64,000 nt of DNA from Apricaphanius iberus (Eukaryota > Chordata > Actinopteri > Cyprinodontiformes > Aphaniidae). The DNA lies in the NCBI GenBank assembly GCA_028564705.1, contig JAPXFQ010002804.1:2170001-2234000 (forward strand), written 5' to 3'. Of the stretch, positions 10,640 to 22,749 are shown one piece after another. A program made the translations under genes and the position numbers. How positions within the stretch are numbered: position 1 is the stretch's first letter; each line of letters opens with the position of its first letter. Below the pieces are notes generated by a model that saw nothing but the letters and a program-made list of their open reading frames with translations, did no database searches and was not told the DNA's origin.

Positions 10640-12780
10640 TTTCAAGTTACTTTATTTATATCTGTAGGTAGATTTGTTTTGCAGATGAGGAGAATTTGTC
10701 CTTACAACACAGAGGCACAGACAAGTAAACACAAGTGTAACGACATGAGTTCATTTAAAACGTGACTGAAAAAACCCTTTGTTCTACAGATCAGGAAATT
10801 AAAGAAATTTAAAATGAATAGATAAGCAACTCAGTAAAAAAAAGAAAAAAGAAAAAAAAAGAAAAGGAAAACATGTGACTCTGCCATACATCCTATTTCA
10901 GCTTTTTCAGTACTGTGATAGCAGCAGTAACAAGGCTGTTTCTGTCTCTTTGGGTTCTACATATAGGGACATTATACCTCCGACCAGAGGGGAGAAGCTG
11001 AAAGTGGCAGTGCAGCGGGTGTGAATTGTCATTCGTGATGGAGGTTGCTATCTTCTGAACCTGATTATTGTACAGGGATTGGGAACCCAGCTGCGGCCCA
11101 CCCAGTAGATGGCTAGACCATTTAATAATTTGGTCTATGGACTTTTTTTTTCTTTAACGTTGCTTGACCGAACCATGACACTAACGAAAAACGATAAAAA
11201 AGACTCGATAAAAACACGATAAAACATACACATAATGGATCGGTCAATGTGGAAGTGTGCAAGCTTTCTCAGGCAGTGGAGACGTTGATGACCCTTTTTG
11301 TATACCACTTCACAATTATCCTCAAATTTCAGTTTGTTGTCGATAACGGTCCCTAAGTATTTATATGAATTTACACATTCAATGGTCTGTCCTTTGATTA
11401 AAGTGCTATCATGCATGTGAGTTTTCCTTCTAAAATCGATCAACATGTCTTTGGTTTTAGTGGTATTTAGTTGTAGGTAGGATTCCTCACACCATTGGAC
11501 AAAATCCTCTATGACTGGACCATGTCTGGTTTCACTGTCTTGTAGGAGACTGACAATAACTGAATCATCAGCGTATTTTATTATATAACTGTTTTTGTGT
11601 CTACTTCTGCACAAAATAAAAAGTATTGGAGACAACACACACCCCTGAGGAGAGCCAGTGGAGAGCACTTTTGGTCGGATAGTGATCTGTTGACCCTTAC
11701 TCTTGGTGTCCTGTTTGTTTGAGACATACTGGTAGAAGTTTTTAAGAGTCTTTTTTAAAGATACGTGATTAAAATCCCCAAGAATAAAATTAGGAGCCTC
11801 CGGTGAAATGGCCTGTAGCCTCTGGATAGTGTCAAAGATAGTGCTGGAGGTGGAGGTGGCATTCGCCCTCGGATGGATGTATACAATAGTTATGAAAAAT
11901 TGAGGAAATTCACGAGGTACATAGAAGGGGCGCAGCGATACAGACAGAAGTTCCACGTCTGGAGTGCAGAAGCGCTCTCTGACAGACACCGCTGTACAAT
12001 ACCGCTATGTTTGTTGATGTACAAACACACTCCACCTCCCTGCCGCATTCCCCGTTACCTCTGTCTGCCGGTCCAGACGATCTGGTGCCCCAAAGCCGTC
12101 AATAAAAAGGTCCGGATCTTGGTCATTGTCAGTAAGCCAAGTTTCCGTGAAGGCCATGACACAGCAGTTCTTGAAATCCTTCATGAATCAGACGTTGCTT
12201 TGGATTTCATCCACTTTATTTCTCAGGGACTGCACATTTACCATAATGATAGTAGGGAGGGGGGTGCGGTTAAACCGGGATATCCGCATGCGTAATCGTA
12301 CACTTCCACGCTTTCCCTGTTTCTTACTCTTGTCCCTCTGTTTGTTGGTATTTCCACCACAGTCTCTTAAAATAAAGCCCGGTATTAGTTGTACAATGTC
12401 AGGTGCTAGTTTATTCGAGTTTAGCTGTAGTAGCGTGTCTCTCGAATACTGCACTCATTCTGGAATGACGGCTCCGCTTGTTTGGAAGACAAATTGTTGA
12501 CACAAAATGAGCCCAATGAGCAACGATTAATAGAAGATCCATTTCGGTGGAACCAAGGGGCACTCCGTTGTAAAGTGTTCATGCAGTTAAAACCACATAA
12601 AACTTGAAAAATAAAAACATAAAAGGACGCCAAACTCCCACTGCCGGTTTCCACGTGCGCAGGCGCCCTCCTCAAGTAAGTGAAATTGCAGTGACAGTCG
12701 CAGTGCAGTCGCAGTGAAATTGCTTCGTAACTCCGTACTGCGTTGTTGTCTCTGGGTTGTGAATATGTCTCTGACATGTC
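10640..12780 (-). mobile_element. LINE (non-LTR retrotransposon), minus strand, internally deleted
   Basis: Read on the minus strand it runs from a 5' leader (about 12780-12460) through endonuclease and RT coding sequence to a C-terminal segment with LLPSGRRYNVP (about 11000) and a 3' end near 10640 that reads ATATAAATAAAGTAAC. The clade is not assigned; its RT differs clearly from the L2-like copies elsewhere in the window. Confidence 0.8.
11135..12454 (-). pseudogene. LINE ORF2: endonuclease fused to RT by deletion
   Basis: The N-terminal frame (12454-12188) carries RTPLPTIIMVNVQSLRNK, the usual start of an apurinic-type (EEP) endonuclease. A frameshift lies between about 12190 and 11990. 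The next frame (11989-11135, 284 aa) has the endonuclease core with FILGDFN and then, with no stop, jumps at KNFYQYVS into RT sequence STGSPQGCVLSPILFIL, YADDSVIV, and LQLNTTKTKDMLIDFRR. The region between, including the RT fingers and first catalytic aspartate, is missing, so the product could not be active. The YADD box is intact. The remaining C-terminus continues downstream of 11135 in another frame. Confidence 0.85.
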
Positions 12781-13059
12781 ATTAATCTGGTGAAGTCATA
12801 AATAGTGGGTTAAACTGGCTGAACAGTAACTCGGTTGTTGTGACTCATCAAACTGCGTTGACAATCGATTGGTATAAAAAGGTGGTTGAAGAGTTGAGCG
12901 CTGGGAGTTGTCCTATTGATTGTATGCCTTCTTTGCTTTTGCTGTGTAAAGTCAAGGCATGTTGATCATATAATTTTAGATATCTCCATACTGATCTGGC
13001 GGTCATATCTGAGGAGCTCCCTTTCAGTCGATTCACTCGGTACAACACATAGAGTATGG

Positions 13060-14720
13060 GAAATCACCCCCCCTAACTGAAGACACCTTTAATCACTCCT
13101 TTAGGCAAAATGACGTATGATGTCAGGTGGCAAGCCCCGCTTGCATTTAAATACACCGACTATCACAATCATACTCAGTTCTTACGCTCTTCACCTCGCT
13201 GAGAACACCGATTTCAAAAAGTGTGCTATCTGGCTGCTGCTAGCTAGCATTACTGTTGTGAAAACAGAAACTAGCTAAACTGCTCTTGTTGGGGTCAGAC
13301 ACTGCTGCCTGCTGGTAAGCATGTTTGCCCGCTGAGAGCTAGTTCGGTTTTATTGGATTCTTTTCATCTGGAGTGTCATGCTGATGACGATGTGCTGGAA
13401 ATCAGCGTAGAAGGTCAAGAAATGTCTGAAGACCACAATGACGACTTTTCAGTGGACCAGTGTCCAGCTGCTAGCCCCAGGAGTCAGGATGACACCTCAT
13501 TCTTTTCCCTCTTTCGGCGGCCAGCTGACAAATTGGATATCGAGTAGCCCACATCTGCTCCCGCTCAGAAGGCATTGGGGTTCACCAGTTTTTATCTTGG
13601 AGCCAGCTATGGTCAAAAACCGACTGCCTATGATCCCAGACTTTGTATCGGAGCTGACATCCTGCTGGAAAAAAAACGTTGTGTACACGTGTTACAGTGC
13701 CAGGTTATGGACAGTATGGGACCTGGAGGGTGCTGACAAAGCTGGGCTGGTTAATATCCACCTATGGAGCCGTCCATGGCAGTTTATTTTGCCCCTTCAT
13801 TCAACCATGGTGTGGGTGGCCCCACTAACCTGCCATCAAAGCAGTGCAGGTTTTCCGCATCCCAGCTGGAGAAAATCTATCATGCTCAAGCAGCCACTGC
13901 TTGCACCCTTAGCTCAGCTACCATGCTACAAACCTACCAGTTATCGCAGACTAAATTCTTCGCAAGTCCCGCTGTGCGGCACTCTCGCAGGACAGAGTGA
14001 CGGCATCGACAGTAGTGGCGCAGAGGCACCTATGGCTATGCTTTCTGAGGTCCAAGATAGGGACAGAGCCGTGTATCTGATGAACCGCTATCCACAGAAG
14101 GAATTTTCGGCCAATCCCTGTTTGCCATTCAAGCAAAGTTTGAGTTCAGGAAAAGCAGACCGAAGCACTTCGCAGCATCATTCCCAGACGTGATGTAAGA
14201 CAGAGGTCCATCGTGAGCGCACGCAAGCCGTTGACCCCACTGCCACCACCGAAGAGGGCAACGCCATCTGCAGCTTTCAATCCCACGTCAGGCCAGCAGC
14301 CATCTCAGAAGCCCACTCCACGCCAGTCTGCTTGGAGCAAAGGCCCTCCTCCGGGTCTTCAGAGGGATTTTGAATCTCGAAACAAGAAACCTCAGTCATC
14401 CTAGCTACGGGACTGACCAAAGACAGGGCCCAGTAATTAGGAGACGTGGCTGCTCCTCATTCATTTCAGCCAAAGAGGCATGCTATTTGCTCTGTTCAAG
14501 TTCCCAGTCCCAAAAGGCGCTGCGTTTCCCTAACACAGTCTCCCAAGCACACATCCCCAGTTCACACATGGTTTGCTCTTCCACCTCCAAGTTTGAGTTG
14601 GTTGAATGTTGCTCAGGAAACCAAACATAATGTCTGTGTAACCGCTCCAAATGTTTCAATAAAGAGTGCTATTTTGCTACCAAAAAAATCAAAATCAAAA
14701 TGAACACAACAGGCAAATAA
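13060..14720 (+). pseudogene. DIRS-like retroelement Gag remnant
   Basis: Several frames together read like the Gag of fish DIRS elements (tyrosine-recombinase retrotransposons). An acidic N-terminus (from about 13353) has VEGQEMSEDHNDDFSVDQCP. A middle part read across frames near 13980-14180 gives VVAQRHLWL, SEVQDRDRAVYL, LFGQSLFAIQAKFE and EALRSIIPRRDV. A basic, proline-rich tail (14213-14401) has ARKPLTPLPPPKRATP. The interval 13060-13350 would be the 5' leader. Multiple stops and shifts separate the frames. The assignment rests on recognised sequence character of the family, supported by the Pol fragment just downstream. Confidence 0.7.
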
Positions 14721-14759
14721 GGCAGCCCCTCTCCATTCCAGTAGAGGGCAGCACCTTCT

Positions 14760-15018
14760 CGCCAACAGCTATGGGGATCAGCCGTCTGGCGGCATGACTC
14801 CCTCACTGGCACGCGTGTGCACCTTCCCCATAGGTGTTAAGTACCGTTGCTATAGGTTACCGGTTACGGTTCCAAATAACACCTCCCCGTTTCCTCTCAG
14901 TTTTAACTACAACTGTAGGAACCGAAGCAGTGAAAGTTTTGAAGGAAGAAATAAGCACGCTATTGGCAAAAGAAGCGGTGCAGGTGGTTTCTCCTTCAAA
15001 GCAAACAAAGGTTGGTAC
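14760..15018 (+). pseudogene. DIRS-like Pol, N-terminal RT fragment
   Basis: The frame from about 14834 reads VAIGYRLRFQITPPRFLSV, then VLKEEISTLLAKEAVQVV and a short tail, which matches the start of DIRS reverse transcriptase. Just upstream, GISRLAA and PHWHACAP in the same region fit the linker. It stops dead at 15018 where a hAT-like element begins, and I see no continuation beyond 17265, so the rest of Pol was lost. Confidence 0.72.
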
Positions 15019-17265
15019 TAGGGCTCGACCGATATGGACTTTTGGGGTCCGATACCGATATAAAACAATAGCAAAGGCCGATAGCCGATATAATGGCCGA
15101 TACATTCCAATAAAAAAAAAGGTACTTTAAGCTTAAACCCTGCCTTCTCTGCCCATTTTGATGCTCACAAATGTCTTCCTGGTCTATTCTGCACATTCTG
15201 TCCATATTTTTAAATATTTGTAATTATTTAGACATCTTTAAGTATCCTGCTCTGTAGCACATTACAACCTGGTTTTGCCGCTTTATCTGTATTTTTTATC
15301 TTAATAACGGTACAGTTCTCTGTTTTTGTAACTATGTCCTTAAGGTATTTTTTTCTGAACTCTTAAATTGTGTTCTGTTCTTGCTTTTTCTGCTGGTACA
15401 AATGAATTTTTCCTTTTTGGACAATAAAGGATTGTTCTATTCTATTCTACACACCAAATAACAGTCTCAGTAACTCGCTGGATTCTGTGGTAATTCTGCA
15501 TAAGGTTTAAACTTTTATCATTCAGAAGGTAAAAGACTGTTAATATAGTTTGCATGGTTATAAAAAATGGGTCTGACACTATTGTTTATGCAGGTAAGCT
15601 TTTAAGTCGTAAAACTTTTGGCTAAAAGTTATTGCAAGCTGTAAAAGCAGGATGTTTAGATAAGAAACTGGGAGAAAAGTTTTTAGAGAAGCAGATAGCC
15701 ATTTAACCATAAATCTTTATAATGAACCTTTGACCCAGAACAGAGACGACTGATCGTCTGACTCCAGGATTCTCTGACAGCAAATAAGAGCAAAGACACT
15801 GTATGAAAATGTTCTGATTGGAGAGATTATAAACGCCCAGAGGCCCGGTTGTCTATAAAGCTGTGAAATGAAGATCAGTTAATTGTTCAGATTTCTTTAA
15901 ATCTGGACCACAGAGGAACTGACGGGGGCAAAATTCCTCTGTAAAACTGCAATTTGTTAATCTGTTCAAAATAAATGTTAAGAACTGGAAATTGGCTCCA
16001 TTTTGTCTCTGCTTGAACATGCATTGAATTACTTATGATAATTATTTAATTCAACAATTCCAAATAATGTAAATAAATAAGATTTATTTAGCAATGATTT
16101 TCAAAAAACAACACAGAACACACAAAGATTCTTGAATGCACCAAGTGTGCATGCAGCTTATAATGCAAACAAACTTCTGCATACATGAAGAACAAGATGG
16201 CTATCTAACCTGTAGGGATTTGTTGCTAGGCAATTTTTAGGGAAAAAAATGCGGCATCGAAACAGCCCATAACCAGCATTGTTGCTGCGTTTGTCTAACT
16301 GCACTTAAATCCTGACCATTGAGCGCATAGACCTGACAGCAGCGCTGAAAGTTTTTATTTATATCCCCATCTTGAGCCAGTGGCGGTAATAAATTAGACA
16401 GTGGCGGTCGCCGCTGAGCTTCCTATGTATGAAAAACCCTGTTGAATTAAAAGTAAACAGCACACAGCAACCAACTTCTATGTATTCTCATTTAAGAACT
16501 GGGCTCTGCGCTCCTTGTCACAAACACTGTAGAGTTCTTCCTGGGTTTTTTTCTTCTCAAGCATAGCAAACTGTTAAGTTATGGTTTATGACAGTAGATT
16601 TAAAATGGCGACAAAATTGCTATTGAGGTTTACTGCGGTCACTCATACTTCACGAAACCAACCGATACTTTTCATATTTATAATAGTCCGCTAAGAAGTT
16701 AAAGTCCGCACTCTGTATGCTGCTGTTACAGCATTTTTTTAAGGCAAAGAAACATTTGATACATTATTTAATCTAACTCATTAAGATATAAACTTAAGGA
16801 GTTCATTTGTACAAATCTAACTTTTAGCAAGGAAATAGGCAAGTTAAACATTTTACACGCTGAATTTTTCACACAAAGCCACGAGGCAAACATTAAGCTT
16901 ATGAAGGAGGAGGGAGGGGGATCACATTTTTGTCATTGCTCATTTCACAGTTCACCACTGACAACAAATAGGGCCTATGCTCAAGACTTTGTTTTTACCC
17001 ACCTCTGCCACTCTTTTCTTTACAAAAACGTAACGTAACAGTCTAGTCAGCTACGAGTATGTTAAGCTCCACTCCTGAGATGTGAAATTATGAATCTGAC
17101 GCCATCTGCTGGATAAGAAGCTCAATTGCATTTTTTTGCCTCCCCCCCCACTCAGAAAAAGAAAAAAATTTAATTATCTGCATTTTTTCTACCGATAGCA
17201 AATATCATCAATGACCCCCATATCGGCCAATAATATCGGCCGGCCAATAAATCGGTCAGGCCCTA
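15019..17265. mobile_element. hAT-like non-autonomous element, about 2.25 kb
   Basis: The left end TAGGGCTCGACCGATATGG and the reversed right end TAGGGCCTGACCGATTTATT form an imperfect inverted repeat. Internal blocks near both ends repeat CGATA and ATCGG motifs, a style seen in fish hAT derivatives. The flanking 8-mers (GTTGGTAC, ATTATGAC) agree poorly, so the target duplication has decayed or one flank was deleted. No transposase was recognised; a LINE 3' end is nested inside. Confidence 0.65.
15180..15456 (+). mobile_element. LINE 3' end nested in hAT-like element
   Basis: The sequence ends GGACAATAAAGGATTGTTC followed by TATTCTATTCTAC, a LINE 3' tail of (ATTCT)n type. The upstream 200 bases are T-rich 3' UTR. 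No coding part is retained. Confidence 0.6.
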
Positions 17266-18389
17266 ATTATGACCTACAGCTAATGAAAATCCCAAATTCA
17301 AAATCTCAGAAAATGTGAATATTATATGAAATCAATAGAACAAGGATTTTAAATAGAGAGAATTTTGAACTTTGAAAAGTCAAATCATGCATATGTACTT
17401 AGCAGTTGGGTTTGGCCTCTTTTGCATCACTTCCTACGTAAATGCAGCTTGGCATGGATGCTATCAACCTCTGGCTTGGCTGAGATGTTATGGAAGACCA
17501 GGATGCTGGTGGTTACTGGTTTTAGCTGATTAAAGCGTGACACTTTGAGTTTAAATATTGAGTCTTTTCCCAATATTCAAATTCTCTTAGATTTTGAATT
17601 TGAGGTTTCCATAACCTGTAAGACACAATCATCATAATTATAACAAATAAAGGCTTGAAATATCTCACTTAGCATGTGAAGAGCTTGTATCATATTTTAG
17701 TTTCACCTTTTAAGTTCAGTTATTGAACTAAAGTAAGTGTTGCTTGATATTCAAATTTTTCAAGCTTCACCTGTAAATCAGTTTGGTAGCCTGTATAAAA
17801 CTTTTATTCTGAAGAGTTGATTTGTCATGATTGTGTTTTTTATAGTGATTTGCTGAAGCCAGTGCATAAACTTGAAGCGTCTTTCTTTAATAAGTAGTTA
17901 AATCTCTCCAGGTGACTCCAACAGTCAAATGAGACTGACATTTTAGCTTGGTTATTGGTTCCTGCTTAGCAGAGGAAACCCGTCACTATTATTACCTGTA
18001 TTTGAACCATTCTTAATATTGCTGATAACTAAACCACTTATCATGCAGCAGTGATTTAAATGGTTCTTTTGTCATTGAGGAAAGGTGCGATTGAATTTGT
18101 GAGGATGATAAATCACTTAATATTCTCCGAAACCTTGTAGAGCTTCTCCTCCATACTGGCTCTCACTCTGTCGACTTTTTCTCCCGCAGCATTACTACCA
18201 CTTTCCACATGGCCAGATTCATAGTGGTTTTCTTCACATTTCATGCTACTTACTTCATCCTGGTGGAAGGATGTTATCCTCACTAAACTCACAGCCGTTT
18301 TTCTTCTTCTCTAATCATAGTCTATATTTTCACATAAAACGCAAAGTAACTTTTCCTGCCGGACGTAAATTTTCACTTTATCTGCGTCA
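17266..18389. other. No gene recognised
   Basis: AT-rich unique-looking DNA with short inverted segments such as TTTAAATATTGAGTC near 17555, but no element ends or coding signals. Confidence 0.45.
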
Positions 18390-18688
18390 AACCTTTTTGG
18401 ACAGTAGGGGACCCATGGACCAGAAGTAGAAGGGTATGACATGCTCCCCAGAAACCTCTGAAGAATGTCTCCCCCTCACTTCTGAGATGATGGCTATGCC
18501 CCTGTCCATGGTATTTATATCCAAAGTATAGTCCACCAGTGATGGTGTTTTAGCCTTAGTCCTGTTTCCCAACACCTGGATTGGGTAAAGGGGGCATCCT
18601 AGGACAGAGCTAACCTTGCTGATGACCTTATCTAACCACTTTTTCTCAGCTGTAGATAAGCTATTACACCAACATACACACAACATAA

Positions 18689-19234
18689 CAGTGGTTCCCA
18701 GCCTTTTTCCTAAGGGACCTCTCTTTGACCAGACAAAATTTTGATGCCAGTTATCTACATGTCAGTGTTCTGATTTTCCTTATGTCCTTATTTTCTTTCT
18801 AAGAAAACAAATATTGTCTTTTCTCTGATGCTTGGCCATTTTTCAAAAAAAATAAAAAATCAACTGTTTAACCTAGTCTTACCTTTTTTCTGTGGTTGCA
18901 AGCTAGATCCACTCTGAATATGCTGTTCTGCAAATAACATTATTGTCAATGTTGCAATGATTCTTTCTGGGGTTTTTGGAATCAAGATTTATTATAAACT
19001 TGCAAAAATGTAGCTATTTGTGTCACACAAACATTAATAAAAAAGTTCTGCAACACTAAAAATAAAAATAATAATATAATAAAAGTGTAAATAATAAATG
19101 TAAATAAATTGTAAATGTATGGATGGATGGATGGATGGATGGATGGATGGATGGATGGACGTATGGATGGATGGACTTTTTAAAATGGAAAGGTCCACTT
19201 ATAATGCTCAGGACCCCCAGGTTGGGAATCAATG
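18689..19234. mobile_element. hAT-type MITE inside LINE
   Basis: The left end CAGTGGTTCCCAGCCT pairs with the right end AGGTTGGGAATCAATG. The flanking 8-mers CAACATAA and CCACAGAA match 6 of 8. It carries the (ATGG)n tract near its right end. Confidence 0.75.
19117..19176. repeat. (ATGG)n tandem repeat
   Basis: About 14 tetranucleotide units, slightly interrupted. It generates a spurious MDGWMDGW reading frame. Confidence 0.95.
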
Positions 19235-19948
19235 CCACAGAAGATGGCGGATGCCACCAGAAATGTCTTCAGATGCACCCCTTGCAGTCCAGCAGCTCTC
19301 GATGTGGTAGAGCTCGCCTCAACCCTTCCTGTAAACAGCATCATTGTTGCCCGTCCAGTTTATCTTAAGGTGAACACCCAGGTACTCAGAGCCCATTATT
19401 TCCAATGTCAGTACTCTAGATGTTCACCAGTGTCAGTGGGGTGGTTGTGCCCTTGTGGACATTCATCACGCGCTCCGTGGTTTTCCCTATATTGATCCGG
19501 AGATGTTTCCACTGTCACTAATCCATAAAGTCTGTTATCAACTATCTGTACTCTGAGTCAACCTCTGAGTCGTCTTGTGATGAGGGAGACTATAGCAGTG
19601 TCTGAGAAGTCTGCAGTGTACAGAGTAAAAAGGATTGGGGCCAGCCCAGTTCCTTCTTGGGGCACCCATACTGCAGACCAGCCTGTTAGAAACACAGACC
19701 TGTGTCTTTACTAGGGTTGGGCACCGAGAACCGGTTTTAAATAGGAACCGGTTCCTAACGTCAGGTTCCGGAACCGTTAAGAAGATGTTTGAATTTTGAT
19801 GCTCTTTTCGGTTCCTAAATGCAGTGTGAGCAAACAAACTAGTGCGGACCTGGCACTAGTTTGTTTCTGGGGTTCGTATTACTCCGGCCAGCGAGCCCGC
19901 AAAATTTCACTTGTCTGAACAATAGACTGTATAATGCTCTTAACAACA

Positions 19949-22749
19949 TGGATCGTAGACGCCGCTCCAAAGTTTGGCTTCATTTTAGTTTGAAAAGGAT
20001 GGATTTCGCACAGTGCCACATCTGTGATAAACTTATTAGCGCCACAGGAGGATGTACGATGAACATGACAAAACACCTTCGGTAATTTGATGTGTTGCGT
20101 CGCTCTCTGGCTCCCGTCGCTTTCTCCACTTCAGACAGCCAACCATCAGCCAGCAACTCCTCGTTGGAAGCAGAATCAGGTACATGAAAATTATGATTGT
20201 TCTTCACTGACTAGCTTAAGTTTAAATATATAGTTCGATTTGCTAAAACTGTGTCAAATCTGTTCATAGTTGTTAAACGTTCGCAGAGTGACGCTAGCAT
20301 AAGGCAGTCTGCTTCTGCTGCTACGCTAACCGGCCGGAGACCACAGCCAGCAAATAAACAAACCCCATTCACCATGGCAGCAAGGGGGAAAATGTCAGCG
20401 AAGAAAATTACTGAGTGCCACAGAAAAGTAACGGCGTGTGTGGTAAAAAGGCTGCAACCATTTAGCGACATTTAGGTAACATTAAGTAAATAATAACTTC
20501 AAGCTAAATAACTTAGCTGGTATCTACCACTGACTTAAGTTACAGTAACAGTTTAACAGTTCAGGTTTAAGTGCTCGTTTAACAACATATGGACATTTGT
20601 TTTTTTTTTACTAATATGTTTATTTTTACATTTGCAGGGATATTATCCATTTAATAAACCCAAAGTACACCCCCCCTACAAGGGAATGTTTAACTAATAG
20701 ACTGATCCCAGCTTGGTACCAGGTGGAAACATCTAATGTTAATTCGGAGTTGAGTGAGGTCAGTCACATTGCTCTTACTTGTGATGGCTGGACTAGCCTA
20801 ACCCAAGACCACTACCTGACTGTCACAGTGCACTATTTAGTGGGAGGCAACATGAGGCAGAAAGTTCTGGCAACAAAAGCTGTGTACACAGCCCAGACAG
20901 GAATTGTCGTGGCAGAGGAAATCGGTGACATCCTGAAAGATTTTGGTGTGTTTGATAAAGTAGTAGCTGTTACTGTGGACAATGCAGCCAATATGGACGT
21001 AGCCATCAAACAGCTACAATTTGTAAAACTCAGCTGTTTTGCTCACCCATTAAACCTAGCAGGACAAAGTCTGTACTCCAGCAGTTTGGTGGCTCAGTGG
21101 AATGCAACGATTCGTGCCATCATTGTCTGGATGAAGAGGTCGTTTATGGCAAACCTGGTTTTACGGGAAAAGCTGGATGTCCTAAGTAAGAATGTCTGAG
21201 TTTATTTTGATACCAAATGGATTAAATTGAAGGGATTCCTCACCTTAAGTAGTGCACTGCACACTGTACATTTGGCTGGTATTAACATTAGAAAAAAAAT
21301 AAAGCAACATTGCATATCTGTCTGATTACGCAGTATAAAAGTTCCATGTCATATTGATATCAATTCTCTATGTATTTGTGATTTTCTTGTTCATGTCAGA
21401 ACTTCCTCAACATTCACTGATTCCCGATGTGAGAACAAGGTGGAATTCTCTCTATCTAATGATCTAGAGATTCGAATGAAGATTTAAAAATGCATTAAAT
21501 ACTTCTGTTACTGTGGCTTGATGCAGTAGTACTTTTGTTTTTATTTTAAAGAATGAGGACATCAGGTTCTTCTTGGAAAAAGCCACTGCCTTAGATCCCA
21601 GCTTCAATAATAAGTTGAACAACAATGCCGCAGTCTGGAAACGGATCAAGGAGAAGTTGCTGGAAAACTCTGAGGAGGTGAAATGTCATTCATATACGTG
21701 TGTGTGTGGGCGTGTTTTAAGATCTTTGTGGGGACCAAAAATCGACAAATAAATCAGGATTTACTATCCTCGTGGGGACCGACAGCCGTTGTGGGGACCA
21801 AAATATCGGTCCCCACAAGTTTGAAGGCATTTTTGAGGCTTAAAATGTGGTTCTAGTGTCAGGGTTACAATTATGTTATGGTTAGGGTAAGGGGCTACGG
21901 AAAGCATTATGTCAACATAAAGTCCCCACGAAGATAGTAATACAAACATGTGTGTGTGTGTGTGTGTGTGTAAATATATATATACTGTCCCCCTCACTCC
22001 TTACATTTTATATATATTTAACTTGCATTTTACATCATCAACACTACTTTTTTTTTATCCTTGCTACAACAACTCTGCGCTTAATCAGTTAAGTGCACAT
22101 GCCTTATCAACACATTCTATTATAGACTGTGACAAATCTTATATTCTATCCATTTTTCCATGTCTGGCTGTCCCTCTCCAAACTATGTCTTTTGTAGTCA
22201 GCTGCAGTCCATTCCCATGCAGAAGAAGTTAGTGTGATGCAGGGCGAGGGAAACCAGGACGGTGTGAAGACTGAGACTGAGCAGGAAGAGGAGAATGTAA
22301 GTAGATTACTGAAATGATATTTGATATGTATATTTTTTAATTTTTTTTTACCGATAACTGTTATGTCCTGTGTTTGTTTAGCAGCCGTCTCCTTCCAAAA
22401 AGTCCAAAAAGTCTCCACCGGAGGAGCTTTTTGTTGAAGACGATGCAATGAAGAGGACCTCACAGGAGGGGTTGATGTCTATGGAAAGTCGTGCTGAAAG
22501 GGAGATCCAGACGTACCTGGAAACCCCACCAATCATCACATCATCTGACCCTGCAGCCTGGTTCTGGATCCAGAAACAAACTTATCCTTTAATGTAACGT
22601 CTGGCCTTCACATATTTATGTGTCCAGGCCTCCTCAACACCTAGTGAACGGGTGTTTTCAACTGCAGGAAATACAATCTGTGCTGAACGGTCGCGCTTAC
22701 TGCCCGAGAAGGCAGACATGATAATCTTCCTCAACAAAAACTGCTTTTG
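19949..22749 (+). pseudogene. hAT transposase (BED finger, RNase H-like, dimerisation domain)
   Basis: Exon-like blocks read in order. A BED zinc finger (19949-20083) has VWLHF, CHIC and MTKHLR. A block at 20253-20475 has KVTACVVKRLQPFSDI. A long block (20638-21185) reads NPKYTPPTREC, then LTCDGWTSLTQDHYLTV, AVTVDNAANMDVAIKQL and CFAHPLNLAGQS; the two D residues in CDGW and VDNA are expected catalytic positions. A block near 21399 gives HSLIPDVRTRWNSLYLM, 21551-21677 gives FFLEKATALDPSF, and 22382-22749 ends in SSTPSERVFSTAGN and ADMIIFLNKNCF, the hAT dimerisation motif. Many block edges have plausible splice sites, for example GTAAG at 21185 and TTGCAG at 20637. Stops are TAG at 20473 and 21465 (GAG expected at the latter) and TAA after TYPLM near 22594. 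It is inactive unless alternative splicing avoids them. Confidence 0.88.
21690..21985. repeat. GTGGGGACC-type repeat between TG tracts, copy 1
   Basis: It contains several GTGGGGACC or GGTCCCCAC motifs in both orientations and GGGTTA-like stretches, with (TG)n tracts at each edge (about 21698 and 21948-21971). A second copy in the opposite orientation lies at 35150-35510. It interrupts the hAT intron between exon-like blocks. Confidence 0.8.

Larger units (their letters stand above)
18390..19690 (-). pseudogene. LINE RT C-terminal half (minus strand), split by a MITE
   Basis: Upstream on the minus strand (19690-19235), across frames, are RT-like stretches including a QGC-type motif region, ITDFMD, LRINIGKTTERVMN and HKGTTTPLT. 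Downstream (18688-18387), CNSLSTAEKKWLDKVISKVS, VLGCPLYPIQV and a hydrophilic tail match the end of a fish LINE ORF2. The two halves join in order once the 18689-19234 MITE is removed. Stops and shifts are frequent, and the N-terminal part and endonuclease are absent. Confidence 0.72.

Noticed and set aside
13438..14193. Continuous 251-aa plus-strand frame
   Set aside because: It mixes a Gag-homologous part only at its end; the true Gag text switches frames, so this frame is not taken as a protein.
19056..19368. Frames with MDGWMDGW or HPSIHPSI repeats
   Set aside because: Translation of the (ATGG)n tract.
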